64,000 nt of DNA, taken from NCBI GenBank assembly GCA_012934845.2, contig WNNJ02000207.1, positions 83,529 to 147,528 of the forward strand, written 5' to 3'. This DNA is from Pomphorhynchus laevis (taxonomy: Eukaryota; Acanthocephala; Palaeacanthocephala; Echinorhynchida; Pomphorhynchidae). The translations under genes were made by a program, and so were the position numbers. The notes under the pieces were generated by a model that worked only from the letters and a program-made list of their open reading frames with translations, made no database searches and had not been told where the DNA came from. Positions 8,379-19,589 of this stretch are shown here, piece by piece (within the stretch, counting starts at the first letter, position 1; each line of letters begins with the position of its first letter).

Positions 8379-11300
8379 GATTTATTTAAACGTGGCAAAT
8401 GCGTGCCAGCGAACGCTTACATGAGCACAACAAAAGAGAAATGTAAATCATGTGTCGATAAGGTGTGAACGAACGAGGTGTTTGAATTTAATAAAGGAGG
8501 GAGCGCGGCGGACGTCGAGAGAGTTGATTCTAGGCAAGAGGGGCGGCGACGAGGAAGGATCGGAGACCGTAGTTGTTCGAGTAATTGGGAACGTGGAGTA
8601 AGAGGGTATGACAGGAACGAAGCGATAGCGAGGTGGGGCGAGTATCGTCTAAGAAAGGAAGGTTGATGAACGATGGGGAGCCGACAGCGATGAGACGAAA
8701 GGTAACGAGAAGAAGGCGGAGTTTGATGCGGATGTGGATGATGGGCCAGGAGAGTTGGGCCAGATATGTGGATGTGTGGTCGAAGCGACGAAGACGAAAA
8801 AGCACTCGAACGGCGGAGTTGATTATTCGTTGTAGGGGTAGGATTACGGATTTTGGAGAATTGGCGAAAAGGCTAAGGCAGTAATCGATTTTAGGGAACG
8901 AAGCGTTGAAAGAAGAGACATACAGAAACGGAAGTCGATAAGGGGGCGGATACGACGGATGTCACGGAGAATTAAGTTAGACGAGCGAACCTTGTCTAAG
9001 ACGAATGGTTTAAGGGAAATGTGATCATCGAAATAGAAGCTTAAGAAAGTGAGATTGTGTACTATGGGGATGATCGATGAGACAAAAGAAACAGTGGAAG
9101 GAGATATGTTTGGTTTACGGGGGGATCCACATCATTTTGGACTTGTCGGGGTTTAGAATGAGATGGAGATTGGAGAGACGTTTGTGGATAGTAGAAAGAC
9201 ACTTCGAGTCAGAAATGCTGATATCGTGTATGCGATGTGCAAGTGCATGAACATATATGAGGATGTCATCGGCGTATTGCATGACGTTAAAGGAGAAAGG
9301 TTTGATAAACGGAGAGAGATCGCCAATTAGAAGAGAAAAAGCAGGGGTCCTAGGACTGAACCTTGTGGGACCCCGCAGAAAATAGGGATGGTATGAGAGG
9401 ATGATGAATTTAACATATTTGAAATGAACGTTTGGATAGATATGAATCGAGCTATGCTACGGAGGAGGAAGAAAAGCCGTAATCATAACGAAGGCGAGAA
9501 AGGAGGACGAAGTGGTCTACAATGTCAAAGGCGGAGGAGAGGACGAGGGAGATGAGCACACTATATAGAGCCTTGTTTCGATAAATGAGTAAGTCGTTGT
9601 AAAATTTCATGCGTGCGACTTCTGTGGAGTGATTAAAGCGGTACAGATCGGATGATGAGAGATAAGCGTTGATCTGTATTAAGATGATGCGTTCCAAGAG
9701 CTTAGAAAGAGTAGGGAGTAGTGAAATGGGGCGATAGCTAGAAAGAAGCGAGGAGTCGAGCGATTGTATCTTAAGTAGGGGACGAACGATGGCAGATTTC
9801 TAGTGTAAATGGAAGATACGACAGCGGATGGACGAGTTAAATAAGGTTGTGAGAAAATGGGATATCAATGAGCATATGTATTTAAGTATGTGGGTAGGCA
9901 GGGGATCGGCAGGTGAGATTTTGCTTGGCAAGGGCTTGATGACAGATGATACTTCGGTAGGTGATACAGGGAGAAGATGAAAGAGTTTCGGAAGGATAAG
10001 GCTAGGCGGGGCAGAGTGGGATAGGATGGAGACCGGGGTGTGAGAGAGAGCAACGTGGATACTTTAGTCTGGAGAAATGACGAATAATCATTGGCATTGA
10101 TGTTGCACGGCGAAGAGGAGCGAGCAAGGATTGAGTTAAAAGTATGCCAGAGAGTCTTAGAGTTGAATGAAGTGATGATTTTATGCTGCCAGAAGGAGTT
10201 GCATTTGGTACGTAGTAGGTGGAGATGAGACCGGCGAAGAGCAAGATAGGAATCAGGGGAAAGATTTCCGGTTTATCAGGGAATATAGCGGAAATCACGT
10301 CTGAGAGAGCGGTGATAGACTCTCAAAGCATGACGATGTCGACGCTTTGAGAGTAGGCATTGGATGTCAAACCATGGGGCCAGTGCAGCGAAGGTGTGGG
10401 TGAGGTTTGAAGGGCAAGAGAAGATCGAGAACGGATGTGAGTTTAGAGTTGAAAAGAAAGGCGAGATCGTGAGGAGAGGAATATGTTATTGTCGGATAGG
10501 ATAGAGATGATTTGAGTAAGGCAGAGCGGAGAAGGGAGAGGTCAAGATTTCTCTAAGAGCGACGTAGGATTGTAGATGTTTGAGGATGGGTGTGGTTGTG
10601 AGTGAGATCAAGGGTGACAAGAAAGTGATCGGATAAACCAGGATGAAGATAGACAGTGAGGTGTAGGCAGCCAAATGATCGGGATGATCATTTTGCGAAA
10701 GTTATTGGGAGTGCCCTACCAAGGATATGTGTGGGGGCAGTGGATATGGGTTTGTGGTTATAGTTGGATATAATGTTGATGAACTGGATGGACTCGGTAG
10801 AAGAGGGGCTGTCGAGGTTGATGTTAAAGTCGCCAAGAACGATTGAAGGGATGGAGGACAATGAACAGTTGGACAGAAGGTCAGCGAGTTCGGTAAAAAA
10901 TAAGGAGGTAGGAGCGGATGAACCAGGACTGTATACAATGGCGAGATCTAGAGTGATCGGATTATAAGAACGACAAGTCAGCAGTTCAAAATAGCAAGGA
11001 CTAAAAGGGGAAGTGATTTTGCGATTAGACGCGGAGTGACGGGCAAATACGAATGCCGCCATGATTACAGAATTTAGAATGGGATTTGCTGAGGAGGCGA
11101 GCGGATTCGACTAGTGAGCAACCGGCAGAGAGCAAGCGGCGGATGTAGAGGTCGTCAGAATCGGATTGCCAGGATTCGGTGTAACAGAAGAGATCGATGG
11201 ATTGCTTATTGAATAGATTGAAGATGATATCGGATTTATTGAGTATAGATCTAGTGTTGAGGAGGCCGAGGCGGAAACCGTGTGTAGAGATGATAGGGGC

Positions 11301-11987
11301 TAGTGGAGAGGACATATAGGGGAGATGGAGTGCCATCGAATTATTGGGCGGGTGCGGACAACTTGAAAATTTCCGTCGATATTTCTGATGGAAAGGTATG
11401 TTTTGCTGTTTTCCTCGCGACGGCGTTTTTCGATGCGGGCAGATGACAGTTGAGCGATTTCGGAGGAGGTGCGATCGGGGAAAATGCGAGTAGCTGAAGA
11501 GGACATGAGTTTGAATCGTTGGGAGATGACAGAAAACGCGTGAGAGCAATGCTTGAAAACAATTTTTAGGAGAGGGATCGGGGGATGATTAGATTAAGAT
11601 TTATTTAGGCAGATGAATGCGGCCGTTGATATGTCGTTGAAAAAGGATGGTTTATACGCAGGAAAAGGAGACGAGAGGATGGATCTGAAGGGTGATACAT
11701 CGTGGTCGAGACGTGCTTGTGGAGATATAGAGGTGGAAGAAGTTATATTAGTTACGATAACCCAACGATCGCGAGAAGGAAAGCGTTTCCGTAAAGGAGG
11801 ATGATTGACGTGAGTTGGTGAGATCACGATAGGAGAGCTGGGAGTTAAGGATATCAAGTGAGTAGGTTTGACATCGGAATACAAAGAGGATTTGGATAAT
11901 TTAGAGGGTGGTAAGCGATGTGAGGAAAGGTTATGGGTGAAAGGATTGTGGACTTTGGTGGAGGTGATTTTGATTGAGGGATGTTGG

Positions 11988-12317
11988 TTATTGAGAAACG
12001 AGACAGAAGGGAAGAGACGGGGGTGTCGGGAAGTGAAGACATTGGATTAGAAGGTCATGTGGTGACAGGATCAGTGGGTTGACAAAGGACATAAGAAACG
12101 ACTGGGCCGGTTTGAGTGAACATGTTGGAGGTTGATATGTTCTTATGGGAGAGGTCGCGTATGAGTTTGTTGGAACAAAAGTCGCATAGGAAGTCTTCTT
12201 TAGACTTACTGTTGTCGCATGCGATTGTAGTCCAGACGCTGCAGTCATGTGTCGAGCACTGTACTTGTATTGAGCACAGTTGGTGTTGGTCGTAGCTGTC
12301 TTCTTACGTCCTCCCAT
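11988..12317 (-). pseudogene. Start of L2-like LINE ORF1
   Basis: The frame opens with MGGRKKTATTNTNCAQYKYS just downstream of the 16-bp monomer array and runs about 110 codons. It contains CAQYKYS and CDF-like cysteine words (SYATFVPTNSYATSPIRTYQ) but no domain I can name. Placed as ORF1 only because of position upstream of the endonuclease. It ends in a stop and ORF2 begins in other frames. Confidence 0.4.
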
Positions 12318-12350
12318 CAACGTCCTTCTGTGTTAAAACTGTTAAATTTG

Positions 12351-12550
12351 CTGGATTGATCTGGAACTGGATTGATCTGGAACTGGATTGATATGGAACT
12401 GGATTGATCTGGAACTGGATTGATCTGGAACTGGATTGATCTGGAACTGGATTGATCTGGAACTGGATTGATCTGAAACTGGATTGATCTGGAACTGGAT
12501 TGATCTGGAACTGGATTGATCTGGAACTGGATTGATCTAGAACTGGAATG
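12351..12550 (-). repeat. 16-bp minisatellite, about 12.5 units
   Basis: Twelve full copies of CTGGATTGATCTGGAA (plus strand) at 12351-12542 and a partial copy, with only a few single-base variants. It lies directly upstream of the L2-like ORF1, the place where several LINE families carry tandem 5' UTR promoter monomers. The related words CAATCCAGTTCC and GATCAATCCAG occur in the leader of the LINE at 15.3 kb. Confidence 0.9.
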
Positions 12551-12650
12551 ATTGTATGTATATTATTTCTTAAACTTTTTTAACCAAAGATCTGGAATTG
12601 AATTTTTAATGTATATTTAATCTCTTAAATTTTTTTAGGAGATAGAAGAT

Positions 12651-13545
12651 TTTAAAAGATTTTTTATGAAGATAGATACATTTGCACTTTGGAAGTTAGA
12701 ATTGCTGCCATATCGTTTCGAAATATTATTAACTCGGTCATTAAAATACATGTGCGATGCCTTGTCTTGTGACGGACCATTTCTGTGTTCTACATCTGTA
12801 TCGACATTATACCAACTACATGATGGGTTGTGGCATGCAGGAGTTATTCGATTACATCATTATGTACGAATGATAAATTTGCCATTCTGGATATCTGATG
12901 TTCGAGATGTAGTGCAAAAATGTGAAGTTTGTAAGCGAATTAAATTTCGTTTCTCCCAGCCATCGACCACAGAACAGCTGATTAAAGCAATTTAGCCATT
13001 TGAAAGGTTTAATGTCGATTTTAAAGGACCAATACCATCAAATAACGAAAATATTTATGTTATGTGTATAGTCAATTTATTTCCCAGATATCCATTCGTT
13101 TTTCCATGTAAGGATATGTCCTCTGCAACCGTAATAAAGTGCTTTAAATCCATATTCGGTCTATTCGGCCCTTCAGCGTACATGCACAGTGATCGAGAAA
13201 TGTATTTCATGTCTAAAGAACTACGGCGATTTTTGTTATCGAACGGTACTGTGAAAAGTTATTCCAGCGCGTATTACCCTCAAGGAAATTGACTCGTCGA
13301 GCATTACAACAGCATCATTTTGTCATCGATAATGGTATCGTTATACTCGAAAAATCTTTCGCTTTCGTGCTGGCAAGACGTCATGGTTCAGACTTTGGTT
13401 GCTGTTAGAAGCTTGCTATCAACTACCACGAATTCTCTACAGCAGATCGGTTATTTGGATTCAAACGACGTTTGAGAAATATAAATGAAATTCCATCCTG
13501 GCTAAGATCCGATATTTCCGTATGGGTGAAGCGTGACATAGCTGG
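12651..13545 (+). mobile_element. Ty3/gypsy fossil, right part: RNase H end and integrase
   Basis: Plus-strand remnant with the end of RNase H, the integrase zinc finger (HDGLWHAGVIRLHHYVRMIN, VVQKCEVCKRIKF) and integrase core (DFKGP, SDREMYFMSKELRRFLLSNG). It is nearly identical to 2528-3152, so the two copies stem from one subfamily or one duplication. Broken, with a few breaks. It lies downstream of the LINE insertion and belongs with the fossil at 7669-8378. Confidence 0.8.
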
Positions 13546-14264
13546 TCATAAATGATCATACGATTCCAGATAGAGAACGAAGCTGCTTTGGTTAGTATGC
13601 TATTGACCGGCGATGCTCTTGCAACATTCCTTTAAATACTAGTAGAATAACAGAAAGACCAGGAGTGCTAAAAACAACTTACACCTTATATTCAGAGAAA
13701 TCCCATTTATAGCATATCAGAAGCTTACTGAAATAAAATAAGACGATAAGCCATTTATGTATTTCCAACGAACTTTGAATACTTGCTAGAATTGCGGGTG
13801 TCGAAATCAATACGTTGTCAAGGCGTGCAAACATGATGTCATTGTTATCAGATGTAAACCAAGATCTAAACGTGCAGTATAGCGTAACTTGTAGGTCGTG
13901 CAAGAGCAATCATTGAATCCGGAACTTCAAAGGAGGTGTAGCTCTCCACACGATTTAGTTCCACACAATCAAATATGTTCAAGATGCATAAACGAGATCA
14001 GCTTTACTAAGTAAACGCAAGGATTTGATTGAGACATATGACGTGTTTCTGATTGTGGAAAGTGTGTTATTTTGCTCAAAATTTTTATGAAGAGTTTGGA
14101 AACGGGCAAGACAATTATGCTGGGAGATGTATCGTCACCCTATTGACTTCTAGACTTCAATTATAGTTGAGGGCAGAATCGGGACTGTATTTATTAACAC
14201 GGGCTGCACATCATCGATAGAGTTTTTGTAGATTCCTGTTACAAGTAGATTCGTAATTCCCTTC
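13546..14264. other. Decayed sequence, no confident gene
   Basis: About 700 bases without a supported gene. Around 14085-14150 the plus strand reads ETGKTIMLGDVSSPY, faintly like the GDFN motif of LINE endonucleases, suggesting very old LINE DNA. Nothing else recognisable. Confidence 0.4.
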
Positions 14265-14525
14265 TTTTACATGGTCCAATCTACTCTACCTCTTTTTGCT
14301 TCCGCTCCTTCGTTGTGGGTGCTCCTCTCTTGTAGAATCAACTGCCTATTCATATACGCCAATCAACATCTATGCCGTACTTCAAACGCCAAATCCAATT
14401 CCATTTCAACAATTAACTAACTATCTGTGACTTTTGATGTTCTTTTTTTGTTTGTTAGTGGTCATGTAAGCGTGCATTTTGCACGCATTTGCCACGTTAA
14501 ATAAATTATTGTATTTATTTTACAA
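14265..14525 (+). mobile_element. 3' end of an L2-like LINE
   Basis: Remnant of the coding 3' end followed by the family 3' UTR hairpin at about 14457-14497 (GTGGTCATGTAAGCGTGC, TTTT, GCACGCATTTGCCAC) and TAAATAAATTATTG. This copy shows the inner stem GCGTGC/GCACGC most clearly. Strongly 5' truncated. Confidence 0.75.
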
Positions 14526-14560
14526 GTAGAATACTTATATTTCAGTTTTTGACGGATGGA

Positions 14561-14899
14561 TGGTTCATTACACAGAGTAGAAACTTATTCAAGTCCAAGC
14601 ATATGGCAAAACTATTATGGTGAATGCTATAATGGATTGAAAATATTATCAATATTATATTGATAATAATCAATATAATCTTATATTGATAAGATTATCA
14701 TTAATGATGGATTGATAAGATTTTTGGTATCGATGATAGAGCACAAGTTGAGGATTATATACGTCGTAATGACAAAGATTGTATTTCTAACGAAATAGCA
14801 GAAACGGTAAAGGCGAACTACAGGCAATATTGGAGTAGTCAACAATTGGGAACGCTTAGCGATTTACACAATGCAAAAAAAGAAAAACTTAGAAGTTGA
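14561..14899 (+). other. Unrecognised coding-like segment
   Basis: Two plus-strand stretches read like protein: 14570-14655 (HRVETYSSPSIWQNYYGECY) and 14722-14899 (KIFGIDDRAQVEDYIRRNDK, DCISNEIAETVKANYRQYWS, then a stop). They are separated by AT-rich small inverted repeats (ATTATCAAT ... ATTGATAAT). I do not recognise the family. It may be a broken host exon or the remains of an unknown element. Confidence 0.25.
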
Positions 14900-14995
14900 T
14901 AGTATTGCTGATGTTAGAACTTACATTACCTTCATGTCTTCCTGTATTTATACATTTACATTGCCGGCAAAATGGGCTCTGATCACATGAGTGTA

Positions 14996-15066
14996 TCATG
15001 CATAATGAGCCTTGCATTATTCAGGGCGCATAATGCGCCCTGGATAATGCAGGGCTTATTATGATA
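14996..15066. repeat. Long near-perfect hairpin
   Basis: Arms 15008-15030 and 15034-15056 pair over 23 positions with only two exceptions, both of which would be G-U pairs in RNA; the centre is GGGCGCAT-A-ATGCGCCC. An outer stem (14996-15007 with 15057-15066) extends it. It sits directly before the leader of the 15.1-19.6 kb LINE. It could be an RNA hairpin, a foldback scar or a miniature element; no target duplication is evident. Confidence 0.75.
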
Positions 15067-15080
15067 GATTAAGTTAACAA

Positions 15081-15447
15081 TAAATTTAAACTATCTTGGT
15101 TTAAACTATCTTGATACCTATTAACTACTTACACAAATTACAATACGACCATCAGATCGGACAAATTTTATTCTTGAAGTGACAATTGGTATTTCATGAG
15201 TTTGAACTTTCTTGGCTGCTTAATAAACTACTTACAATAAAATAACATACAATTACATACAGTTTCTGATAAACATACAACGAAAAATATTTTACTTCAG
15301 AAGCATTTTACGATTAATTACAATCAATCCAGTTCCTGATCAATCCAGGATTACTTACAATCAATCCAGTTCCTGATCAATCCAGGATTACTTAAACGGA
15401 ACAATATAATAACATACAAGCGAATACCTCGTTGTCTAACGATTACA
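15081..15447 (+). promoter_or_regulatory. LINE 5' leader made of shared modules
   Basis: This region precedes ORF1. It holds, in order: TTTAAACTATCTTGATACC plus TATTAACTACTTACA (15100-15133), also present before RLE element C; TTTGAACTTTCTTGGCTGC and TTAATAAACTACTTACAATA (15201-15250), also before RLE element A; GTTTCTGATAAACATAC (15262-15278), also before elements A, D and the J1 LINE; two 37-bp tandem units with CAATCCAGTTCC (15318-15395); and ATAACATACAAGCGAATAC (15409-15427), found with one change at the start codon of R2-type copies. A promoter role is inferred from position only. Confidence 0.6.
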
Positions 15448-16665
15448 ATGACCAAAAAATACAAGAAGGGCAGAATCAATAACTCATTATCTGACGACTG
15501 TTACACTCAGTTAGAAGTAGGCTGCGATGCGCCAAACTGTGATGTGTGGAGCATTGTCAAAGTCAAGAGTAAAGATCAGGCGATATATCACTTGCGATCA
15601 TTCATGTGCGGCTTTTGCAGTGCTGTTATACGAAGGGCTACGAGGAGTGAGCAAAACAAACCTACCGATGATAATGATAATAACCAATGTACCAATTCAT
15701 GTACAGACACCACAAAACAAGCCGATCAACTAGAGATCTCCCCTCACGTCCAGAGTAAAACACAACATGATAATAGCCTTTCTGTGGCTTCAACGCCAAC
15801 TCGAGTGTGGAAAGGGGGACATGAGAGGTCATATACGATTACTAAGATAGTTTCTGATGACGATTCGCACATCATTTCATCTACGCTAGAAAATTACTTG
15901 CCTCCTAAATCAGTAGTAAATGCCACAAGTTCCAACATTGAAGTTGAGCCTCAATGCCGGATGGGCGACAGTGTTTTACGGACTTCATTGAATTCAAAGC
16001 ATGCTCTTATAAATGTTGCACCATGTGATAAGCCAATTATCGACAACAATGACACCAGTGTCCAAGCAAATTCGTCGTCCAGCTTGTGCACGTCTTCAGA
16101 CAACAGATCCCCAACCCATATAGCATCGAACTTTTCCCCTACAGAAAATAGTGAAGTTCGACATGCGAAGTCGGTTGAGATAACTCGGCATCATTATGAC
16201 AGGTCATATAGCGTGTTATTCAGCGAACTTACTGAGTCCAATTCCGCAAACTCACAGGAACATATGGACCATGACGTGTCTATTTTGCGTAAGGTATTAT
16301 CCCATCTATTGCATGAAGGTGATGAAGAGTTAGCATCGTCTATACACGTGAAGAAGCTATTTCGGCTTGGTAAAAGAACACAGGAGAAACCAAGACTGTT
16401 GAAGGTGATATTGTCCTCTAGTGATCATGTGCGCATGTTGTTATCACGTGGATATCGTCTTAGGGGGTTGCCATTTCGTATCCTTCGTGACCTTTCGCCA
16501 GATGAGCGATTACAATTACAAAAAGCAAACATCGAATTGAGACACCGGCTTTCTCAAGGTGAGGCTAATATATGCATACGGGATTTTCGGGTTGTCAAGT
16601 GGCGTCCTGTCGTACGTTGGAAACAGTTGGCTCCTTTAACTGTCGGGACCCCTGTGTCCATGTAA
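15448..16665 (+). CDS. LINE ORF1 protein (PHD-like finger, RRM-like, C-terminal domain)
   Basis: A 405-residue ORF1 of an APE-type LINE. N-terminal zinc-finger-like cysteines (CDAPNCDVW at about residues 26-34, then FMCGFC about residue 53) are followed by a low-complexity Ser/Asn/Thr linker, then an RRM/CTD-like half (HVKKLFRLGKR, EKPRLLKVILSS, FRILRDLSPDERLQLQKANI, ELRHRLSQGEANI) typical of RNA-binding ORF1p proteins. It is uninterrupted. Its end overlaps the start of ORF2 by 94 bases; the J1 element at 57.4-58.7 kb has the same 94-base overlap. Related in layout to J1 ORF1 but strongly diverged. Confidence 0.8.
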   Translation: MTKKYKKGRINNSLSDDCYTQLEVGCDAPNCDVWSIVKVKSKDQAIYHLRSFMCGFCSAVIRRATRSEQNKPTDDNDNNQCTNSCTDTTKQADQLEISPHVQSKTQHDNSLSVASTPTRVWKGGHERSYTITKIVSDDDSHIISSTLENYLPPKSVVNATSSNIEVEPQCRMGDSVLRTSLNSKHALINVAPCDKPIIDNNDTSVQANSSSSLCTSSDNRSPTHIASNFSPTENSEVRHAKSVEITRHHYDRSYSVLFSELTESNSANSQEHMDHDVSILRKVLSHLLHEGDEELASSIHVKKLFRLGKRTQEKPRLLKVILSSSDHVRMLLSRGYRLRGLPFRILRDLSPDERLQLQKANIELRHRLSQGEANICIRDFRVVKWRPVVRWKQLAPLTVGTPVSM

Positions 16666-19589
16666 ATTCAGAGAACACTGACCATTCCTTAGGGTATCTG
16701 ATTGTATTTGATAGACCGTGCCTTAGTAAAACCAAAAAGGATTCCAATGCAACTCGTTGCTATTTATCGGTAGGTTATTCAAATTTACGAAGTCTTCCTG
16801 CACAACTTGTAGAGCTTCGATACCATGTTGAGGTTAATGCGTATGATATATTTTGTGTTAGTGAGTCATGGCTACATGAACACATCTTGGATGCCACTGT
16901 AAATATTCCAGGTTATCGTCTACTTCGAGGGGACAGGAGGTCCAGTATGCGAGGGGGCGGTGTTGCAGTGTACGTTCGAGACCATTTGCTAATTTCTGGC
17001 ATCGATCAAGTTTGTGATCCGTAAGGCTAGTTCGAGAGTATTACCTTTCATATTGGGTATGATCGTGTTGGTATCAGTCTCTGCGTTGTATATCGCTCAC
17101 CTTCTATGATCACTGATTGTAATCTTCTGAAGTCAGTATTGCGATCGATAAGTATCAGTTCTCATTTCCTTCTTCTAGGAGACTTCAACCTACCTAGATC
17201 AGATTGGCGGCAAACAATATTTGATGATGGCACCGTCGTAGAAAGAGAAATCTCCCACTTCCTCGCTGATGAACTCTTACTAGTACAACACATTCAAGAG
17301 CCCACACGATTTTCTTCCCATAATAATGATACTATACTTGACTTGTTTTTTTCCAAACGTCTTGAAGACATAGCTCGAGTGGATTATCTTCCACCGATAG
17401 GTAACTCTGACCACTGCGTGCTATCACTACAGGTCACCCCAAACTTTAAATTCCGCCATTTTACGGCTCCCATCGTAAAACGGGTTTGGTCAAAAGTGCT
17501 TGATGAGCAAATTTTATCTTTCTGTCAACGTCGTCCACTATCTTTAACAAATACTAAAGAAGTCTCACTAAAAGTGATTGGGGATTACCTTTTAGGTATT
17601 TCTGACGTGTTTGCACCAAAGCGTATCATCTCGCCAAATACCAAATATCCTGTTTGGTTCGATAAGGACCTGAGATTGATGTTGCGAGTACGAAATCGTC
17701 TTTGGAAGTTATCTCGTTCGCTTCCGTATTACGCCAACATTTATAGGTATCTTAGGAACGTCAGTACTCGTATGAAAACGTTAAATCGTGATAAATTCGA
17801 ATCTACAATCATCAAGGAAGTTAATCGCAACCCCAAGCTATTTTGGTCATATGCTCGGCAAAACGGAACGCTCAACTCTGCAATCAAGCATGTGCACTCT
17901 GAATGTGGCTTGGTTACAAATGAAACTGATATAGCTGAGACCTTCGCATCCTCGTTCTCTTTATCCACTTTACCACATTGCGATTCTCATATGATATGGT
18001 ACGGGTGCTCTATCCCTCCGCGTAATGAATCCCGGCCAATTTGCGTTACTGAAATTCAAGATTATCTCAATAATATTCGTCCTTTTAGCGCAGCTGGCCC
18101 CGATGACATCTCCCCATACCTGCTCAAAGCTTTATCGAGTTACCTGGCACCATTCCTGACTATTATCTTTGATAAAATTCTGGCCACTGGCAGTGTCCCA
18201 GAAGATTGGAAAACTGCAACCGTTGTTCCTATTCCCAAAAAAAATTTTGCATCATCCTGTGGTGATTATAGGCCAATAAGCTTAACCTCTTCTCTGTGCA
18301 AAGTTCTCGAACGCGCCATCAGCACTAGAGTCTACGATCATCTTGTCTCTCTTGGTATACTATCGTCCGCTCAACATGGTTTTCGTCACTCCCGTTCTTG
18401 TTTGACGAACTTGCTTACCGCGCGCGAAACTTGGACCCAGTCGTTAAGTTTTGGTAGCTCACTCGATATAATCTTTATTGATTTTTCGAAAGCATTCGAT
18501 CGCGTCCCTCATGATGGGATGATTAGGTTGTTAGCACACTACGGAGTATCCTCCATGTTATGCAATTGGATTCGTGATTTTTTGGACGGGAGATCATTTC
18601 AGGTGAGGGTTGGCAATAGCATGTCTTCTACTAGGTTAGTTAAATCCGGAGTTCCGCAAGGTACAGTCCTTGGTCCCTTGCTTTTTATTATATTTCTCAA
18701 TGATCTTCTGTTACGCATAAACAGTCCCTGCCTGGCATTCGCAGACGATGTGAAAGTGTGGTGCGATAGCATCTCAGATCCTGATGGCCGGCATCTACAA
18801 CATGATCTCCAGACAATCTATGACTGGAGCAGTGCTACCGGTATGACCATAAATGTAGATAAGTGCGTTCATATGAAACTCGGCAAATGTAAATCTGATC
18901 ATGAATTCTATTTAGGATGTTATAAGCTTCACAACATTTCTGTTCATAGAGACCTAGGGATTATTTTGAATAACGACCTTAAAACACGACCGAATACCGA
19001 TTATATCTACGGTAAAGCCATGAAGGCCTTGTATTGTATTAAGAACACATTTAGTAAGCTGCATCCAAAATTATTTAAGCATCTCTACTGTGCGTTAGTC
19101 CGTCCGCATGTGGAATACTGCATCGCATCAACTTTTCCATCCACCAAGGCTGAGATGAAAAAGACCGAGTCGATTTTACGTAGAGGAATCAAACTTTGCA
19201 TTACATTTCTTTATTCTTACAATGAGCGCCTAGCTTGCTTAAAAATGCCTTCAACGGCCCAGAGGCTACTATATTTAGATCTTGTAGCGATGTGGCATTT
19301 GGTTCGTGGAAAAGAGGGGTTCCCATCCAATTCGATAAAATTGAGAAATTCGCGTCGCAGAGGTCACTCCCTTACGTTATTTAAATTCCCCCATGGCGAA
19401 ATAAGGAGTGTGTGTAGGTTTTCCCACCGCGCATTGAATGTTTGGAATTCGCTGCCTGAAGACGTCGTCAATGCTACTAGCAATAGACACTTCAAGAAGA
19501 TGCTGCTGAAGTGGATTGTGAACTCTAATGGTCTCGAAGCGAACTCTTATGCGCTTCGAGACCAATTCCTCCAGCAGTTGAAAAGGTAA
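16572..19589 (+). pseudogene. LINE ORF2: endonuclease and RT, two adjacent stops
   Basis: One frame from 16572 to 19589, open except for TAA at 17022-17024 and TAG at 17028-17030, both in the endonuclease. Domains: APE endonuclease (SVGYSNLRSLPAQLVELRYH, CVSESWLHEH, LLGDFNLPRSDW), RT (GDYRPISLTSSLCKVLERAI, IIFIDFSKAFDRVPH, GVPQGTVLGPLLFIIFLND, catalytic AFADDVKVW near 18740), C-terminal LFKFPHGEIRSVCRFSHRAL. ORF2 ends at the foldback at 19529-19564, where it meets an RLE LINE in tail-to-tail orientation, so its natural 3' UTR is missing. Two stops in three codons suggests a single small event or editing-scale damage rather than long decay. Confidence 0.8.

Larger units (their letters stand above)
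8379..12650 (-). mobile_element. L2-like LINE, close to full length, decayed
   Basis: A minus-strand LINE inserted in the Ty3/gypsy fossil. From its 5' end: twelve 16-bp monomers (12351-12550), an ORF1 start at about 12317 (MGGRKKT), endonuclease at about 11.4-10.7 kb (LGLLNTRSILNKSDIIFNLF, IVLGDFNINLDSPS), reverse transcriptase at about 9.8-9.1 kb (LILIQINAYLSSSDLYRFNH, SAFDIVDHFVLLSRL), C-terminal region at 8.8-8.5 kb, and a 3' hairpin with AAATAAATCC at about 8377-8425. The coding region is spread over many frames (at least six breaks), so it is inactive. The plus-strand open frames here are shadows. A younger relative is at 41.5-47.1 kb. Confidence 0.8.

Noticed and set aside
8478-8884. 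Arg-rich plus-strand open frames at 8.48-8.88 kb and 11.6-12.05 kb
   Set aside because: They are antisense shadows of the L2-like LINE coding strand; the minus strand carries the family motifs.
15358-15395. CRISPR-like or satellite array from the 37-bp tandem units
   Set aside because: Only two adjacent units, no spacers, and the setting is a LINE leader in an animal genome.
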